DNA of 64,000 nt from Hyphomicrobiales bacterium. Its GTDB lineage: Bacteria > Pseudomonadota > Alphaproteobacteria > Rhizobiales > Beijerinckiaceae. The notes below the pieces were generated by a model. That model was not told where the DNA came from, did not search any database, and was given only the letters and a program-made list of their open reading frames with translations. The stretch lies in NCBI GenBank assembly GCA_947455025.1, contig CANGLU010000009.1, positions 1 through 64,000 on the forward strand. Reading direction: 5' to 3'. The translations under genes were made by a program, and so were the position numbers. Shown in pieces: positions 39,594 to 48,044 of the stretch; the stretch's first letter is position 1, and every line of letters begins with the position of its first letter.

Positions 39594-40801
39594 AGTCCAC
39601 TCTCGCTAAGCAGTTGGGGCATTCGTTCCTTGAAATTAAAGAAGCCCTTTTTAGCGTTCGGCCAGAATCGACTGTCCCACTCGCGCCGAATGGTAACCAC
39701 GGTAATACCTTGCTGTGCCAGCACCAGCGCAAGGTCGGCTATGGCATCGGCCACGGGCCCTACGGGGGCATAAGGAGCGATGATTTGCCGCACACCCGCC
39801 GCATGGGCTGATGTCACCAATGTCTCTGCGTCCAACGCTGTAATCGAGTGGGTGGGGCAATCAAAATGCGCGGCGGCGCGCGTTGTCATTTCTGTCGCAC
39901 CCTTCGTTGCAAATTGGCGGGCACGATCGCCCCAGAGCAATGCGTCGTCGGCAGCAACCAGCACCGAGCGGAAATCATAGGCGCTGCTAAAAATCGATTC
40001 AGGGTGCATGTCTTCATGGGTTACCAATAGAAGGGAAGGTTGTGAAGGGTCATGCCGCGTCGGCTGACGTAAGTCGCCTGCCGGTTCGACCGCGGGCTCC
40101 GTCAGCGAGATCGCTTCGGTCGCGAGCCCCTTTGGAGCAAAGCGGCCATTTGTAAACTTTGCGATATTCTCAGTCGTGGCGAGATAGGTTTTCCCCACCG
40201 TCTGTAATCCCGCAACCCAGCGCCATGAGAGCGTGTTGCTGGCAGCATCCGCATCCAAAAGATGGCGCAGGAAAAAATCAGCACCAAGCGCCCAAGGCAA
40301 ACGAAGGGTGAAGATCCAGATTGAGGCAAACCACATCCGCGCATGATTGTGGAGATATCCCGTTTCGACCAACTCCCTGGCCCAGTCGTCAAACCCTTCA
40401 ATCCCCGTTTGGCCTTTCTCGGCGCAAGCGATGGCGTGATGATCGTGGAACGTAGTACGATGCCTGTCGCGCTCGTTTAGAAAGCGGCGCCAGACCGAGG
40501 GGCGCATCTCCATCCAGCCTTTCCAATAGGTCCGCCACAGGACTTCCTGCACAAATTTTTCAGCGACCGGCAGACGATGATGACGAAGCACTTCGGCAAT
40601 GATCTCATGCTCAGTGATGATGCGGTGGCGCACATAGGGAGAGAGATAGGAAACGCTGTTCGCATGATCCGGTCCCGCATCCGTGTTGCGTCCCGTTTCA
40701 TAATGCCGACCGGCCAAGGGCGCGAAATGGGTTAGCCGATCAAGGGCCATGGTGCGTGAGGGGGTAAAGTTTAAGCCTATCATTGGTACAGGATTATCCA
40801 T
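39590..40801 (-). CDS. Photolyase-like protein with apparently reversed domain order
   Basis: 403 residues. The first half looks like a photolyase FAD-binding domain: SYLSPYVRHRIITEHEIIAE near residue 52, FVQEVLWRTYWKGWMEMRP near 82, VETGYLHNHARMWFASIWIF near 146 and the SWRWVAGLQTVGKTYLAT region near 192. The second half, from about residue 255, is alpha/beta (SLLLVTHEDMHPESIF, RQIIAPYAPVGPVADAIADL, GITVVTIRREWDSRFWPNAK) and resembles the Rossmann-like antenna domain that normally comes first. This is seen as a motif order only. Domain permutation is my inference. It is upstream of and overlaps the ordinary photolyase, suggesting a paired function. Confidence 0.75.
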   Translation of the reverse strand: MDNPVPMIGLNFTPSRTMALDRLTHFAPLAGRHYETGRNTDAGPDHANSVSYLSPYVRHRIITEHEIIAEVLRHHRLPVAEKFVQEVLWRTYWKGWMEMRPSVWRRFLNERDRHRTTFHDHHAIACAEKGQTGIEGFDDWARELVETGYLHNHARMWFASIWIFTLRLPWALGADFFLRHLLDADAASNTLSWRWVAGLQTVGKTYLATTENIAKFTNGRFAPKGLATEAISLTEPAVEPAGDLRQPTRHDPSQPSLLLVTHEDMHPESIFSSAYDFRSVLVAADDALLWGDRARQFATKGATEMTTRAAAHFDCPTHSITALDAETLVTSAHAAGVRQIIAPYAPVGPVADAIADLALVLAQQGITVVTIRREWDSRFWPNAKKGFFNFKERMPQLLSESGL

Positions 40802-40890
40802 TGTGCGTTATAGTGCCATTAGCATTGTAAAGTGAGCCGCCGCCAGGCTATTCTCGTTGATGATTTATAAATCCCAGGACGTTTCTTGAT

Positions 40891-42153
40891 ATGGAACACC
40901 CGCGCCAACTCCTCGCTGATCTGTTTACCGAGGCTGTAAAGGCGGCTGATCCCTATCAATCGATCTTCCGATATCTACCCGAGCGCCCCAAGGGCCGTAC
41001 GGTTGTGGTCGGTGCCGGCAAAGCCGCCAGCCAGATGGCATGGGCCTTTGAGCGGGCTTGGAAAGCCCCCCTTGAGGGCGTCGTCGTGGCGCGTCACGGC
41101 CCCGTCGAGCCATGCCATTCGATTACCGTGCTGCAAGCGGCCCATCCCGTACCCGATGACGCAGGCATTCGCGGGGCAGATGCGTTGTTGCAAAAAGTCC
41201 AAGGCCTAACGGAAGATGATTTGGTTGTTGCGTTGATATCCGGCGGCGGATCCTCTTTGCTTCCCGCACCGCCTTTGGGGTTTAGTCTGGCCGATGAAGC
41301 ACTTCTGAACAAAACACTCTTGGCGTCCGGCGCGCCAATTTCGGCGATGAATGTGGTGCGCGCACATTTCTCGCGCATCAAAGCCGGGCGCTTAGCTGCA
41401 GCGGCCTATCCAGCGCGCGTTGTTAGCCTGATCGTGTCCGATATTCCCGGCGACCATGCCTCTCTTGTCGCATCGGGCCCCACAGTGCCCGATCAGATGC
41501 AGGCGGAAGATGCGATGCGGATCATCCGCGATTACCGAATGGAACTGCCCGAGGCCATCATCGCAGAAATTGCAAGCGCTCGCGTACCTGAACCGAACGC
41601 AGCTGAATTTAAACGAGCCAGCGCTCATATCATTGCATCGGCGGCGGTCTCTTTAAAAGCCGCGGCCGAGGTCGCAAGAGCACAGGGGATTGAGACTCAC
41701 ATTTTATCGGATGCGATTGAGGGTGAGGCAAAAGATATAGGCCTCATGCATGCGGCGATGGCACGAGAAATCGCTTGGCATGACCAACCCTTTGCCAAGC
41801 CGGTGCTTCTTCTCTCGGGCGGTGAAACAACGGTTACCATCGGTGCCCAAGGCGCAGGCAAAGGCGGTCGCAACACCGAATTCCTGCTGTCCTTTGCGCT
41901 CGCCATTGAAGGTATGCAGGGCATCTATGCGCTCGCCGCCGATACCGACGGCATTGACGGCTCGGAGAACAATGCCGGCGCGTTTTGTGACGGGACAACA
42001 GCGGCGCGCTTACGCGAGGCGGGCGCGGATGGCCGGGATTATTTGATGCGGCATGACGCCTATTCCGCTTTCGAGCGGATCGGCGATCTGTTTGTGCCCG
42101 GGCCTACAGGTACCAATGTGAATGATTTTAGGGCGATTTTAATTCAGGCCTAG
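40891..42153 (+). CDS. Glycerate 2-kinase (GckA/TtuD, MOFRL family)
   Basis: 420 residues, typical length. TVVVGAGKAASQMAWAFERA near residue 34, VALISGGGSSLLPAPP near 113, LIVSDIPGDHASLVASGPTV near 184 and LLLSGGETTVTIGAQGAGKGG near 305, followed by ALAADTDGIDGSENNAGAF, are the family's glycine-rich nucleotide and substrate loops. It phosphorylates D-glycerate at C2 to 2-phosphoglycerate. Some relatives are annotated hydroxypyruvate reductase by history. It could drain glycerate made from hydroxypyruvate/tartronate semialdehyde (Hyi-like protein at 20573) or from sugar-acid breakdown. It is followed by the lactonase of the apionate-like cluster after 159 bp. Confidence 0.9.
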   Translation: MEHPRQLLADLFTEAVKAADPYQSIFRYLPERPKGRTVVVGAGKAASQMAWAFERAWKAPLEGVVVARHGPVEPCHSITVLQAAHPVPDDAGIRGADALLQKVQGLTEDDLVVALISGGGSSLLPAPPLGFSLADEALLNKTLLASGAPISAMNVVRAHFSRIKAGRLAAAAYPARVVSLIVSDIPGDHASLVASGPTVPDQMQAEDAMRIIRDYRMELPEAIIAEIASARVPEPNAAEFKRASAHIIASAAVSLKAAAEVARAQGIETHILSDAIEGEAKDIGLMHAAMAREIAWHDQPFAKPVLLLSGGETTVTIGAQGAGKGGRNTEFLLSFALAIEGMQGIYALAADTDGIDGSENNAGAFCDGTTAARLREAGADGRDYLMRHDAYSAFERIGDLFVPGPTGTNVNDFRAILIQA

Positions 42154-42312
42154 CCACTGTTCGGATTGAATATGCCGTATTCGTCGGGCAAACTGCATTT
42201 CCATGTGGAAAATCGACATGAACGATAAAGGCGCCTATCGTTCGACAGAAGCCATGACGGCAAAATTCGGTTTATGGTATCCGGCATAAACGATAATAAC
42301 GGGAGGGATAGA

Positions 42313-43203
42313 ATGGCCAAGCGATTGTTTGCAACGGAAGTAGGGGCGCCGGAAGGTCCGGTTTGTCTCGCTGATGGCGCGATGTATGTCACGGAGATGT
42401 CGGGGGCAAAGCTTTGCATTACGGCCATCGACAAAGCGGGCCATAAACAGGTGATCCGCAAGACCAATGGTCGCCCGAACGGATTAACAACAGATGGCCA
42501 TGGTCGCCTCTGGATCGCGGAAGCGGGCTTGCGCGCGCTCATTTGCATGGATGACAAGGGCAACGAAATTCGCCGCCTCGAGGGCAGTGCAGAATTTCCA
42601 TTCTATTTCCCGAATGATCTTTGCTTTGGTCCGAACGGGCTTTTGTATATGACCGATTCCGGCATGCGCGTTGAAGACTTCCTCAATGGTCAGGAATTTT
42701 ATGACGGCTACCGCCAATTCGATTGGGATGGTCGTGTGTATGAAATCGATCCCGTCGCGATGAAGATATTGCGTGTCATTGATCGCAAAATATTATTTAC
42801 GAACGGCATCGCTTTCGGTCCCGACAATATGCTTTACGCCAATGCCTCGTTTACGGGCGAAGTTTATCGCTACGATGTACTCGGCCAGAAGGAGCCGAAG
42901 CGCGAAGTGTTTGGCAATGTACTTCAGCCCTTTGAAGGCGATGATTTCCGTGGCCCGGATGGCATGGCTTTTGGCACCGATGGTCGTTTATATTGCACGG
43001 TCTATGGGCAACAAAATGTCACGGTGCTTGATAGCAAGGGTAACGTCGCCGAGCGCTTACCACTCGACGGACCAAACCCGACAAATTGCGCCTTTACCTT
43101 GACCGGCCATAAACTGCGCGTGACGGAAGTCGGCAAGGGACAGGTTGAAGAGCTTGATGTGCCATGTGATGGCCTTCCTTTGCATCAACCGAAATTTGCG
43201 TAA
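42313..43203 (+). CDS. SMP-30/gluconolactonase-family sugar lactonase
   Basis: The start at 42313 (MAKRLFATEVGAPEGPVCLA) follows GGGAGGGAT. A frame from 42274 lacks such a site. 296 residues forming a six-bladed beta-propeller. Metal-ligand positions of the family are visible: GAPEGPVC (Glu), GRPNGLTTDGHGRLWIAEAG (Asn), FTNGIAFGPDNMLYANASFT (Asn/Asp) and FRGPDGMAFGTDGRLYC (Asp). It hydrolyses sugar lactones in the presence of Ca or Zn. As the first gene of the cluster with ApnO-, RuBisCO-like- and OiaK-type genes it may open D-apionolactone, replacing the usual lactonase ApnL. That assignment is inferred from neighbours. Confidence 0.85.
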   Translation: MAKRLFATEVGAPEGPVCLADGAMYVTEMSGAKLCITAIDKAGHKQVIRKTNGRPNGLTTDGHGRLWIAEAGLRALICMDDKGNEIRRLEGSAEFPFYFPNDLCFGPNGLLYMTDSGMRVEDFLNGQEFYDGYRQFDWDGRVYEIDPVAMKILRVIDRKILFTNGIAFGPDNMLYANASFTGEVYRYDVLGQKEPKREVFGNVLQPFEGDDFRGPDGMAFGTDGRLYCTVYGQQNVTVLDSKGNVAERLPLDGPNPTNCAFTLTGHKLRVTEVGKGQVEELDVPCDGLPLHQPKFA

Positions 43204-43254
43204 TCTAGTCAAATAGAGCAATCTGCCATTTCATTCACTGCTCATTACAAAATG

Positions 43255-43277
43255 TCTCCGCTCGGTATGGGCGGAGA
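43255..43277 (+). other. Stem-loop between lactonase and oxidoisomerase genes
   Basis: TCTCCGC (43255-43261) pairs with GCGGAGA (43271-43277) over nine bases, 52 bases after the lactonase stop and 25 before the next ATG. No T-run follows. Confidence 0.5.
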
Positions 43278-43301
43278 TCTCACTTTGACAAGGAAGTTAA
43301 G

Positions 43302-44129
43302 ATGTCAGTTATCGCATTGTTCGGCGCCGGTGGAAAAATGGGCATTCGCCTTGGCACGAATTTAAAAAAGGCGGGCGCGGATGTCCGTCCTGTTGAAGTG
43401 AGTGATGCAGGACGCGAGCGTTTAAAGTCGCTTCTTGGTTGGGACGCGATTGACGCATCTGCTGCCATTCGTGAAGCCGATACGGTCATTCTTGCTGTCC
43501 CCGATACGCTGATTGGCCGTGTCGCAACAGGCATGATCAAGGATTTGAAGCCCGGCACGATGGTCATCATTCTGGATGCGGCGGCGCCCTATGCCGGACA
43601 TTTGCCAAAGCGCGATGATATTACTTATTTCGTAACCCATCCCTGCCATCCGCCGATTTTCAATGATGAAACGGATATGGCCGCAAAGCGTGACTTTTTT
43701 GGTGGCATTGCAGCCAAGCAGCATATTGTCTGCGCGCTGATGCAGGGGCCAGAAAGCGATTACGCGAAAGGCGAGGAGATTTCGCGTATGATTTGGGCGC
43801 CCGTTATGCGCTCGCATCGCGTGACAACAGAACAAATGGCTATTCTTGAGCCGGGCTTATCAGAAACGCTGTGTGCATCGCTATTGGATGTCATGCGCGA
43901 AGCGCTTGATGAAGTGGTTCGCCGTGGCGTGCCGCGCGAAGCCGCGCGTGATTTCTTGCTGGGCCATATGAATGTCCTCGGAGCGGTTATCTTCAAGGAA
44001 GTGGACGGTGTCTTTTCGGACGCCTGCAACAAGGCCATCGAATTTGGCAAGCCGGTTTTGATGCGCGACGATTGGAAGCGTATTTTCGAGCCGCAAGAAA
44101 TTCTCGATAGCGTTAAACGTATCACGTAA
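43302..44129 (+). CDS. apnO: D-apionate oxidoisomerase-like protein (ApnO)
   Basis: 275 residues. The Rossmann start VIALFGAGGKMGIRLGTNLK, DTVILAVPDTLIGRVATGMI near residue 65 and VIILDAAAPYAGHLPKRDDI near 86 are followed by a PCHPPIFNDE loop and a helical C-terminal domain resembling phosphogluconate-dehydrogenase-like proteins. This matches my recollection of ApnO, which oxidises and rearranges D-apionate to 3-oxo-isoapionate with NAD+. The match of neighbours (RuBisCO-like protein and DUF1537 kinase directly downstream) strongly supports the assignment. AAGGAAG precedes the ATG. Confidence 0.82.
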   Translation: MSVIALFGAGGKMGIRLGTNLKKAGADVRPVEVSDAGRERLKSLLGWDAIDASAAIREADTVILAVPDTLIGRVATGMIKDLKPGTMVIILDAAAPYAGHLPKRDDITYFVTHPCHPPIFNDETDMAAKRDFFGGIAAKQHIVCALMQGPESDYAKGEEISRMIWAPVMRSHRVTTEQMAILEPGLSETLCASLLDVMREALDEVVRRGVPREAARDFLLGHMNVLGAVIFKEVDGVFSDACNKAIEFGKPVLMRDDWKRIFEPQEILDSVKRIT

Positions 44130-44186
44130 ACGAGGCGATGATTTCCCGAGTGGCTAATCCAAAGCCAGCCTTGTCGCGCCTGTTGA

Positions 44187-45464
44187 ATGAGCAATAACCG
44201 TATGACCGTCGAACGTCTTGAAGCAGACTATATCATTGAAACCGCTTTTGATCCGATGCAAGCGGCTGAGGCCATGGCGGGTGAGCAATCAAGCGGCACC
44301 TTTATTGCGCTACCCGGTGAATCGCCTGAATTGAAAGAGCGCTCGGCGGCTCGGGTCGAACGGCTTGAGGTGATCGGCGAGGTTGATGCGCCATCGCTGC
44401 CGGGGTCCGGTATGCCAAAAGCAGGGCAGCCTAAAAAGCGCGTGCAAGCGCGCGTGACGCTTTCTTGGCCAAAGGCCAATGTAAACGGTTCGCTCACCAA
44501 TCTTCTCGCCACCGTTGCGGGTAATCTGTTTGAACTCAAACAATTTTCCGGTCTTCGCCTTACCGATATCCGCCTGACATCGGATTTCAAATCGCGCTAT
44601 GCGGGCCCGAAATTCGGCATATCGGGAACGCTTGAAAAAGCAGGCATGGCCAGCGGGCCCCTCATCGGCACCATCATCAAGCCCAGCATTGGATTTACGC
44701 CGGATGAAACGGCAGCGCTTGTGCAGGAATTATGCGACGCCGAGATTGATTTTATCAAAGACGATGAATTGCAAGGCGATGCGTCGCATTGTCCGTTTGA
44801 TGACCGCGTGCGGGCCGTGATGCGGGTTATCCGCACGCATCACGACCGTACCGGCAAGACGGTGATGTATGCGTTCAATCTCACAGGCGAATTGGATGAG
44901 ATGCGGCGACGCCATGATCTTGTGAAAAGCGAAGGCGGCACCTGCATCATGGCGAGCCTGAATTCCGTCGGTCTCGTCGGTATGATTGAACTGGCCCGCC
45001 ACACGGCCTTGCCGATTCATGGGCATCGCAACGGGTGGGGTTATTTGAGCCGTCATCCTTCGCTTGGTTGGGAGTATAAGGCTTGGCAAAAAATCTGGCG
45101 TCTTGCCGGTGTTGATCATCTGCATGTGAATGGGATCGGCAATAAATTTTCCGAAAGCGATGAAAGCGTCATAAGGTCGGCACGCGCTGTCCTTACACCG
45201 TTGTTCAAGGATCTCCCGGCGCTAGCCATGCCAGTCTTTTCATCCGGCCAGACGATCCGGCAGGCGCATCCAACCTATCAAGCCTTGCAACGCGCCGATC
45301 TCATCTTTGCGGCGGGCGGTGGTATTATGGCGCATCCGGGTGGGCCGGGCGATGGGGTCAGAAGCTTGCGCGAAGCATGGCAGGCCGCCATGAGCGGTGT
45401 AACGCTTGAAGGGGCAGCTCGATCGAGCCGCATTCTCCGCGAAGCGATGGAAACATTTGCATGA
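44187..45464 (+). CDS. RuBisCO-like protein, probable 3-oxo-isoapionate-4-phosphate-processing enzyme (OiaX/XiaX type)
   Basis: 425 residues. RuBisCO large-subunit fold with active-site Lys165 (GTIIKPSIGF) and the metal-site loop FIKDDELQGD with Lys191, Asp193 and Glu194, the residues that hold Mg through a carbamylated Lys. PIHGHRNGWGYLSR near residue 275 and the C-terminal AAGGGIMAHPGGPGDGVRSL phosphate-binding region are conserved. The photosynthetic-type loop-6 residues are not evident, so CO2 fixation is not expected. In apiose catabolism such proteins decarboxylate or cleave 3-oxo-isoapionate 4-phosphate. Which of the two cannot be told here. It ends by overlapping the kinase gene (ATGA). 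Confidence 0.85.
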   Translation: MSNNRMTVERLEADYIIETAFDPMQAAEAMAGEQSSGTFIALPGESPELKERSAARVERLEVIGEVDAPSLPGSGMPKAGQPKKRVQARVTLSWPKANVNGSLTNLLATVAGNLFELKQFSGLRLTDIRLTSDFKSRYAGPKFGISGTLEKAGMASGPLIGTIIKPSIGFTPDETAALVQELCDAEIDFIKDDELQGDASHCPFDDRVRAVMRVIRTHHDRTGKTVMYAFNLTGELDEMRRRHDLVKSEGGTCIMASLNSVGLVGMIELARHTALPIHGHRNGWGYLSRHPSLGWEYKAWQKIWRLAGVDHLHVNGIGNKFSESDESVIRSARAVLTPLFKDLPALAMPVFSSGQTIRQAHPTYQALQRADLIFAAGGGIMAHPGGPGDGVRSLREAWQAAMSGVTLEGAARSSRILREAMETFA

Positions 45465-46858
45465 GTGATGGTTTGCCAAAAGGGCCATTGCTCGCCTTTT
45501 ACGGCGATGATTTTACGGGCTCGACGGCGGTTCTGGAAGCGCTGGCCTTTGCGGGCTTAAAGACCATTTTGTTTTTCGATACGCCGACCGAAGATATGGT
45601 GAAGCGCGCAGGCGATTGCGCGGCGATTGGCGTTGCAGGGCTCTCGCGTGCAAAATCTCCGCATTGGATGGAACAGCATTTACCAGCAGCCTTTCACAGC
45701 ATCGAACAATTTGGCGCGCCACTTTACCATTATAAGATCTGCTCGACCTTTGATTCAGCTCCTCATACCGGCTCGATTGGTAAGGCGGTTGATATTGGCC
45801 GCGCGCATTTCAAATCCGAGGCGGTTCCGGTGTTCACGGCGGCGCCCATTATTGGTCGGTGGCAGATCTTCGGAAACCTTTTCGCGCGAATGGGGCAAGA
45901 GGTTTTCCGGATCGATCGTCATCCCGTCATGATGCGCCATCCCGTAACGCCGATGGATGAAGCGGATCTCGTGAGTCATTTGTCAAAGCAAACAGACGCA
46001 ACCATTGGTCTTGTAAATTGGATTGAGCTGACATCCGGTCAAGGCGAGACCTGTTATCGGAAACTCGTCGAGCACAATTCACGCATCATTCTGCTGGATG
46101 GCCTCGATGACGAAACCTTGATCCGCGCGGGTGAATTAATGTGGGAGCGTCGGTCGCACGATCGCTTTGTTGCCGGTTCGCAAGGCGTCAATTACGCGCT
46201 TATCGCCTATTGGCGGAGCAAAGGGATGATCGAACAGCATTTTGAGGCGCCAAAGCTCACGCGCGTTGAAAGGATCGCTGCGGTATCTGGTTCGTGCTCC
46301 ATCATCACAGCCAAGCAAATTCAACACGCGGCTAACAATGGTTTTGTTGCCATTCGCGCGCAATCGCTTGCGGTGCTGGATGAGCAAAATTGGGCGCAGG
46401 AAATTTCGCGCTGTACGGATCTTGCGGTGCGGGCGCTGGCCGATGGCAAAGATGCCTTGATCTTCACGGCGGAAGGACCTGATGATCCAGAGGTGAAGCA
46501 GCTTGAAGATGTTATGGCTCGCAATAAACTTGACCGCGAAGCCATTAGCCATCGACTAGGCTCTGGCTTGGGCCAGATGCTGGATCGGATTGTCGAGCGT
46601 GCTCACTTAACCCGTGCGGTGGTATCGGGCGGTGACAGTTCGGGACAGGCCTGTCTGGCCATGGGTTTAACGGGCGTGACAGCTGCGGCTACATTGGAGC
46701 CGAGTGCGCCGCTCTGCCGTGCACTATCTGATAAATCCCATTTGAACGGGCTCGAAATTGCGCTCAAGGGCGGGCAGATGGGTTCCATTGATTTCTTCAC
46801 GAAGGCGAAGGGCGTTTCGGTGTCTCGCGAAAGCGAGGCGCTAACTTTATTGCCATAG
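45461..46858 (+). CDS. oiaK: Four-carbon acid sugar kinase family (DUF1537), probable 3-oxo-isoapionate kinase (OiaK)
   Basis: 465 residues. The N-terminal substrate domain has LLAFYGDDFTGSTAVLEALA (GDDxTG motif, residues about 13-24) and HYKICSTFDSAPHTGSIGKA near residue 93. The C-terminal nucleotide domain contains AAVSGSCSIITAKQI near 270 and VVSGGDSSGQACLAMGLTGV near 387. DUF1537 proteins phosphorylate four-carbon acid sugars and 3-oxo-isoapionate. Coupling to the RuBisCO-like gene by a 4-base overlap supports the OiaK role. Tight overlap implies stoichiometric production of kinase and downstream enzyme. Confidence 0.82.
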   Translation: MSDGLPKGPLLAFYGDDFTGSTAVLEALAFAGLKTILFFDTPTEDMVKRAGDCAAIGVAGLSRAKSPHWMEQHLPAAFHSIEQFGAPLYHYKICSTFDSAPHTGSIGKAVDIGRAHFKSEAVPVFTAAPIIGRWQIFGNLFARMGQEVFRIDRHPVMMRHPVTPMDEADLVSHLSKQTDATIGLVNWIELTSGQGETCYRKLVEHNSRIILLDGLDDETLIRAGELMWERRSHDRFVAGSQGVNYALIAYWRSKGMIEQHFEAPKLTRVERIAAVSGSCSIITAKQIQHAANNGFVAIRAQSLAVLDEQNWAQEISRCTDLAVRALADGKDALIFTAEGPDDPEVKQLEDVMARNKLDREAISHRLGSGLGQMLDRIVERAHLTRAVVSGGDSSGQACLAMGLTGVTAAATLEPSAPLCRALSDKSHLNGLEIALKGGQMGSIDFFTKAKGVSVSRESEALTLLP

Positions 46859-46901
46859 GGTGCATACGGGAGAAGTGTTACTTCTCCGAAAGGGTAGTGG
46901 G

Positions 46902-48044
46902 ATGACACATGCTAAACTGGGCCAGTCTGTGGTTGCGCCGCTGCGCATTGATAGCGCGGAATTGCGTGTTGTTCGGCTGCCTCTCGTCACGCCATTCACA
47001 ATAGCCACCGGCACTATGGTCGATAAAGTTTTCCCCCTACTGGTTTTGAAATCTGATGGGTTGGAGGGATATGGCGAAGGCGTAATGGACCCTTGGCCTG
47101 ATTATCTCGATGAATCCCTTCTTGGTGGTATGGCGTTTGTGCGAGACGTGCTGTTGCCAAACATTGTGGGCGCTTCGTTTGAGCATCCCGCAGCGTTGGA
47201 GAAGGTGCTAGCGCCGTGGCGAGGCCATTATATGGCCAAGGCGATGGTCGAAATGGCGTTCTGGGATCTTTGGGCCAAGTCGTTCAATTTACCGCTCAAG
47301 ACCGTGCTGGGTGGTTTGAAATCCGCCATCGACGTTGGCGTATCGCTCGGTATCACTCCGCTTGAAGAAACGGTACAACGGGCTTTGGCGCATGATGAAT
47401 TGGGCTATAAGCGGATCAAGTTAAAGATCATGCCCGGACATGATGTCGAGATCGTCAAGGCGGTAAGAGAAGCCCTGCCGCACGCCCATCTGACGGTGGA
47501 TGCCAACACATCCTATTCCCTGTCGGACACATCGCTGTTTCGGGCCCTTGATGCTTTCGATCTCGATTATATTGAGCAACCTTTGGCGTGGGATGATATT
47601 CATGACCATGCGGTGTTACAAAGCCGCATCCTGACGCCGATTTGTCTTGATGAATCGATCCGCTCGGCAGCAGATGCGCGCAAGGCGCTACAAACCGATG
47701 CTGCCCGTGTCATCAATATTAAAGTGGGGCGCGTTGGCGGCCATCTCGAAGCCAAACGGTTGCATGATGTGTGCGAGGCATGGGATGTTCCGGTGTGGTG
47801 TGGCGGTATGCTGGAAGCCGGCATCGGTCGCGCCCATAATATTCATCTCTCAACCCTCGCCAATTTTCGTAAGCCGGGCGATACGTCCAGTTCAAGCCGT
47901 TACTTTATCAAAGACATTGTCAATGAACCTTTGACCGCGGAGGGCGGGGTGATGCCCGTGCCGCACGGTGCAGGCATTGGCGTGACGCTCGATTGGGCTT
48001 TCCTTGAAACGGTAACGGCGAGTACCGAGACATTTAAAAGATGA
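46902..48044 (+). CDS. Enolase-superfamily N-acylamino acid racemase / o-succinylbenzoate synthase-like protein
   Basis: The start at 46902 (MTHAKLGQSVVAPLRIDSAE) is chosen over a GTG at 46860. 380 residues. MLE-subgroup features: capping domain to about residue 130, KRIKLKIMPG with Lys173/Lys175 as acid-base pair, LTVDANTSYSLSD (metal Asp near 200), YIEQPLAWDDI (metal Glu), CLDESIRSAADA (metal Asp) and INIKVGRVGG (opposing Lys). The pattern is close to N-succinylamino acid racemase. The next gene is a GNAT acyltransferase, as in known pathways converting D- to L-amino acids through N-succinyl intermediates. It lies 43 bp after the kinase gene, so it may be co-transcribed with the apionate-like genes. 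Confidence 0.82.
   Translation: MTHAKLGQSVVAPLRIDSAELRVVRLPLVTPFTIATGTMVDKVFPLLVLKSDGLEGYGEGVMDPWPDYLDESLLGGMAFVRDVLLPNIVGASFEHPAALEKVLAPWRGHYMAKAMVEMAFWDLWAKSFNLPLKTVLGGLKSAIDVGVSLGITPLEETVQRALAHDELGYKRIKLKIMPGHDVEIVKAVREALPHAHLTVDANTSYSLSDTSLFRALDAFDLDYIEQPLAWDDIHDHAVLQSRILTPICLDESIRSAADARKALQTDAARVINIKVGRVGGHLEAKRLHDVCEAWDVPVWCGGMLEAGIGRAHNIHLSTLANFRKPGDTSSSSRYFIKDIVNEPLTAEGGVMPVPHGAGIGVTLDWAFLETVTASTETFKR

Noticed and set aside
44187-45464. Assignment as CO2-fixing RuBisCO
   Set aside because: Neighbouring apionate oxidoisomerase and DUF1537 kinase genes, absence of phosphoribulokinase and small-subunit genes, and overall RuBisCO-like-protein character argue against carbon fixation.
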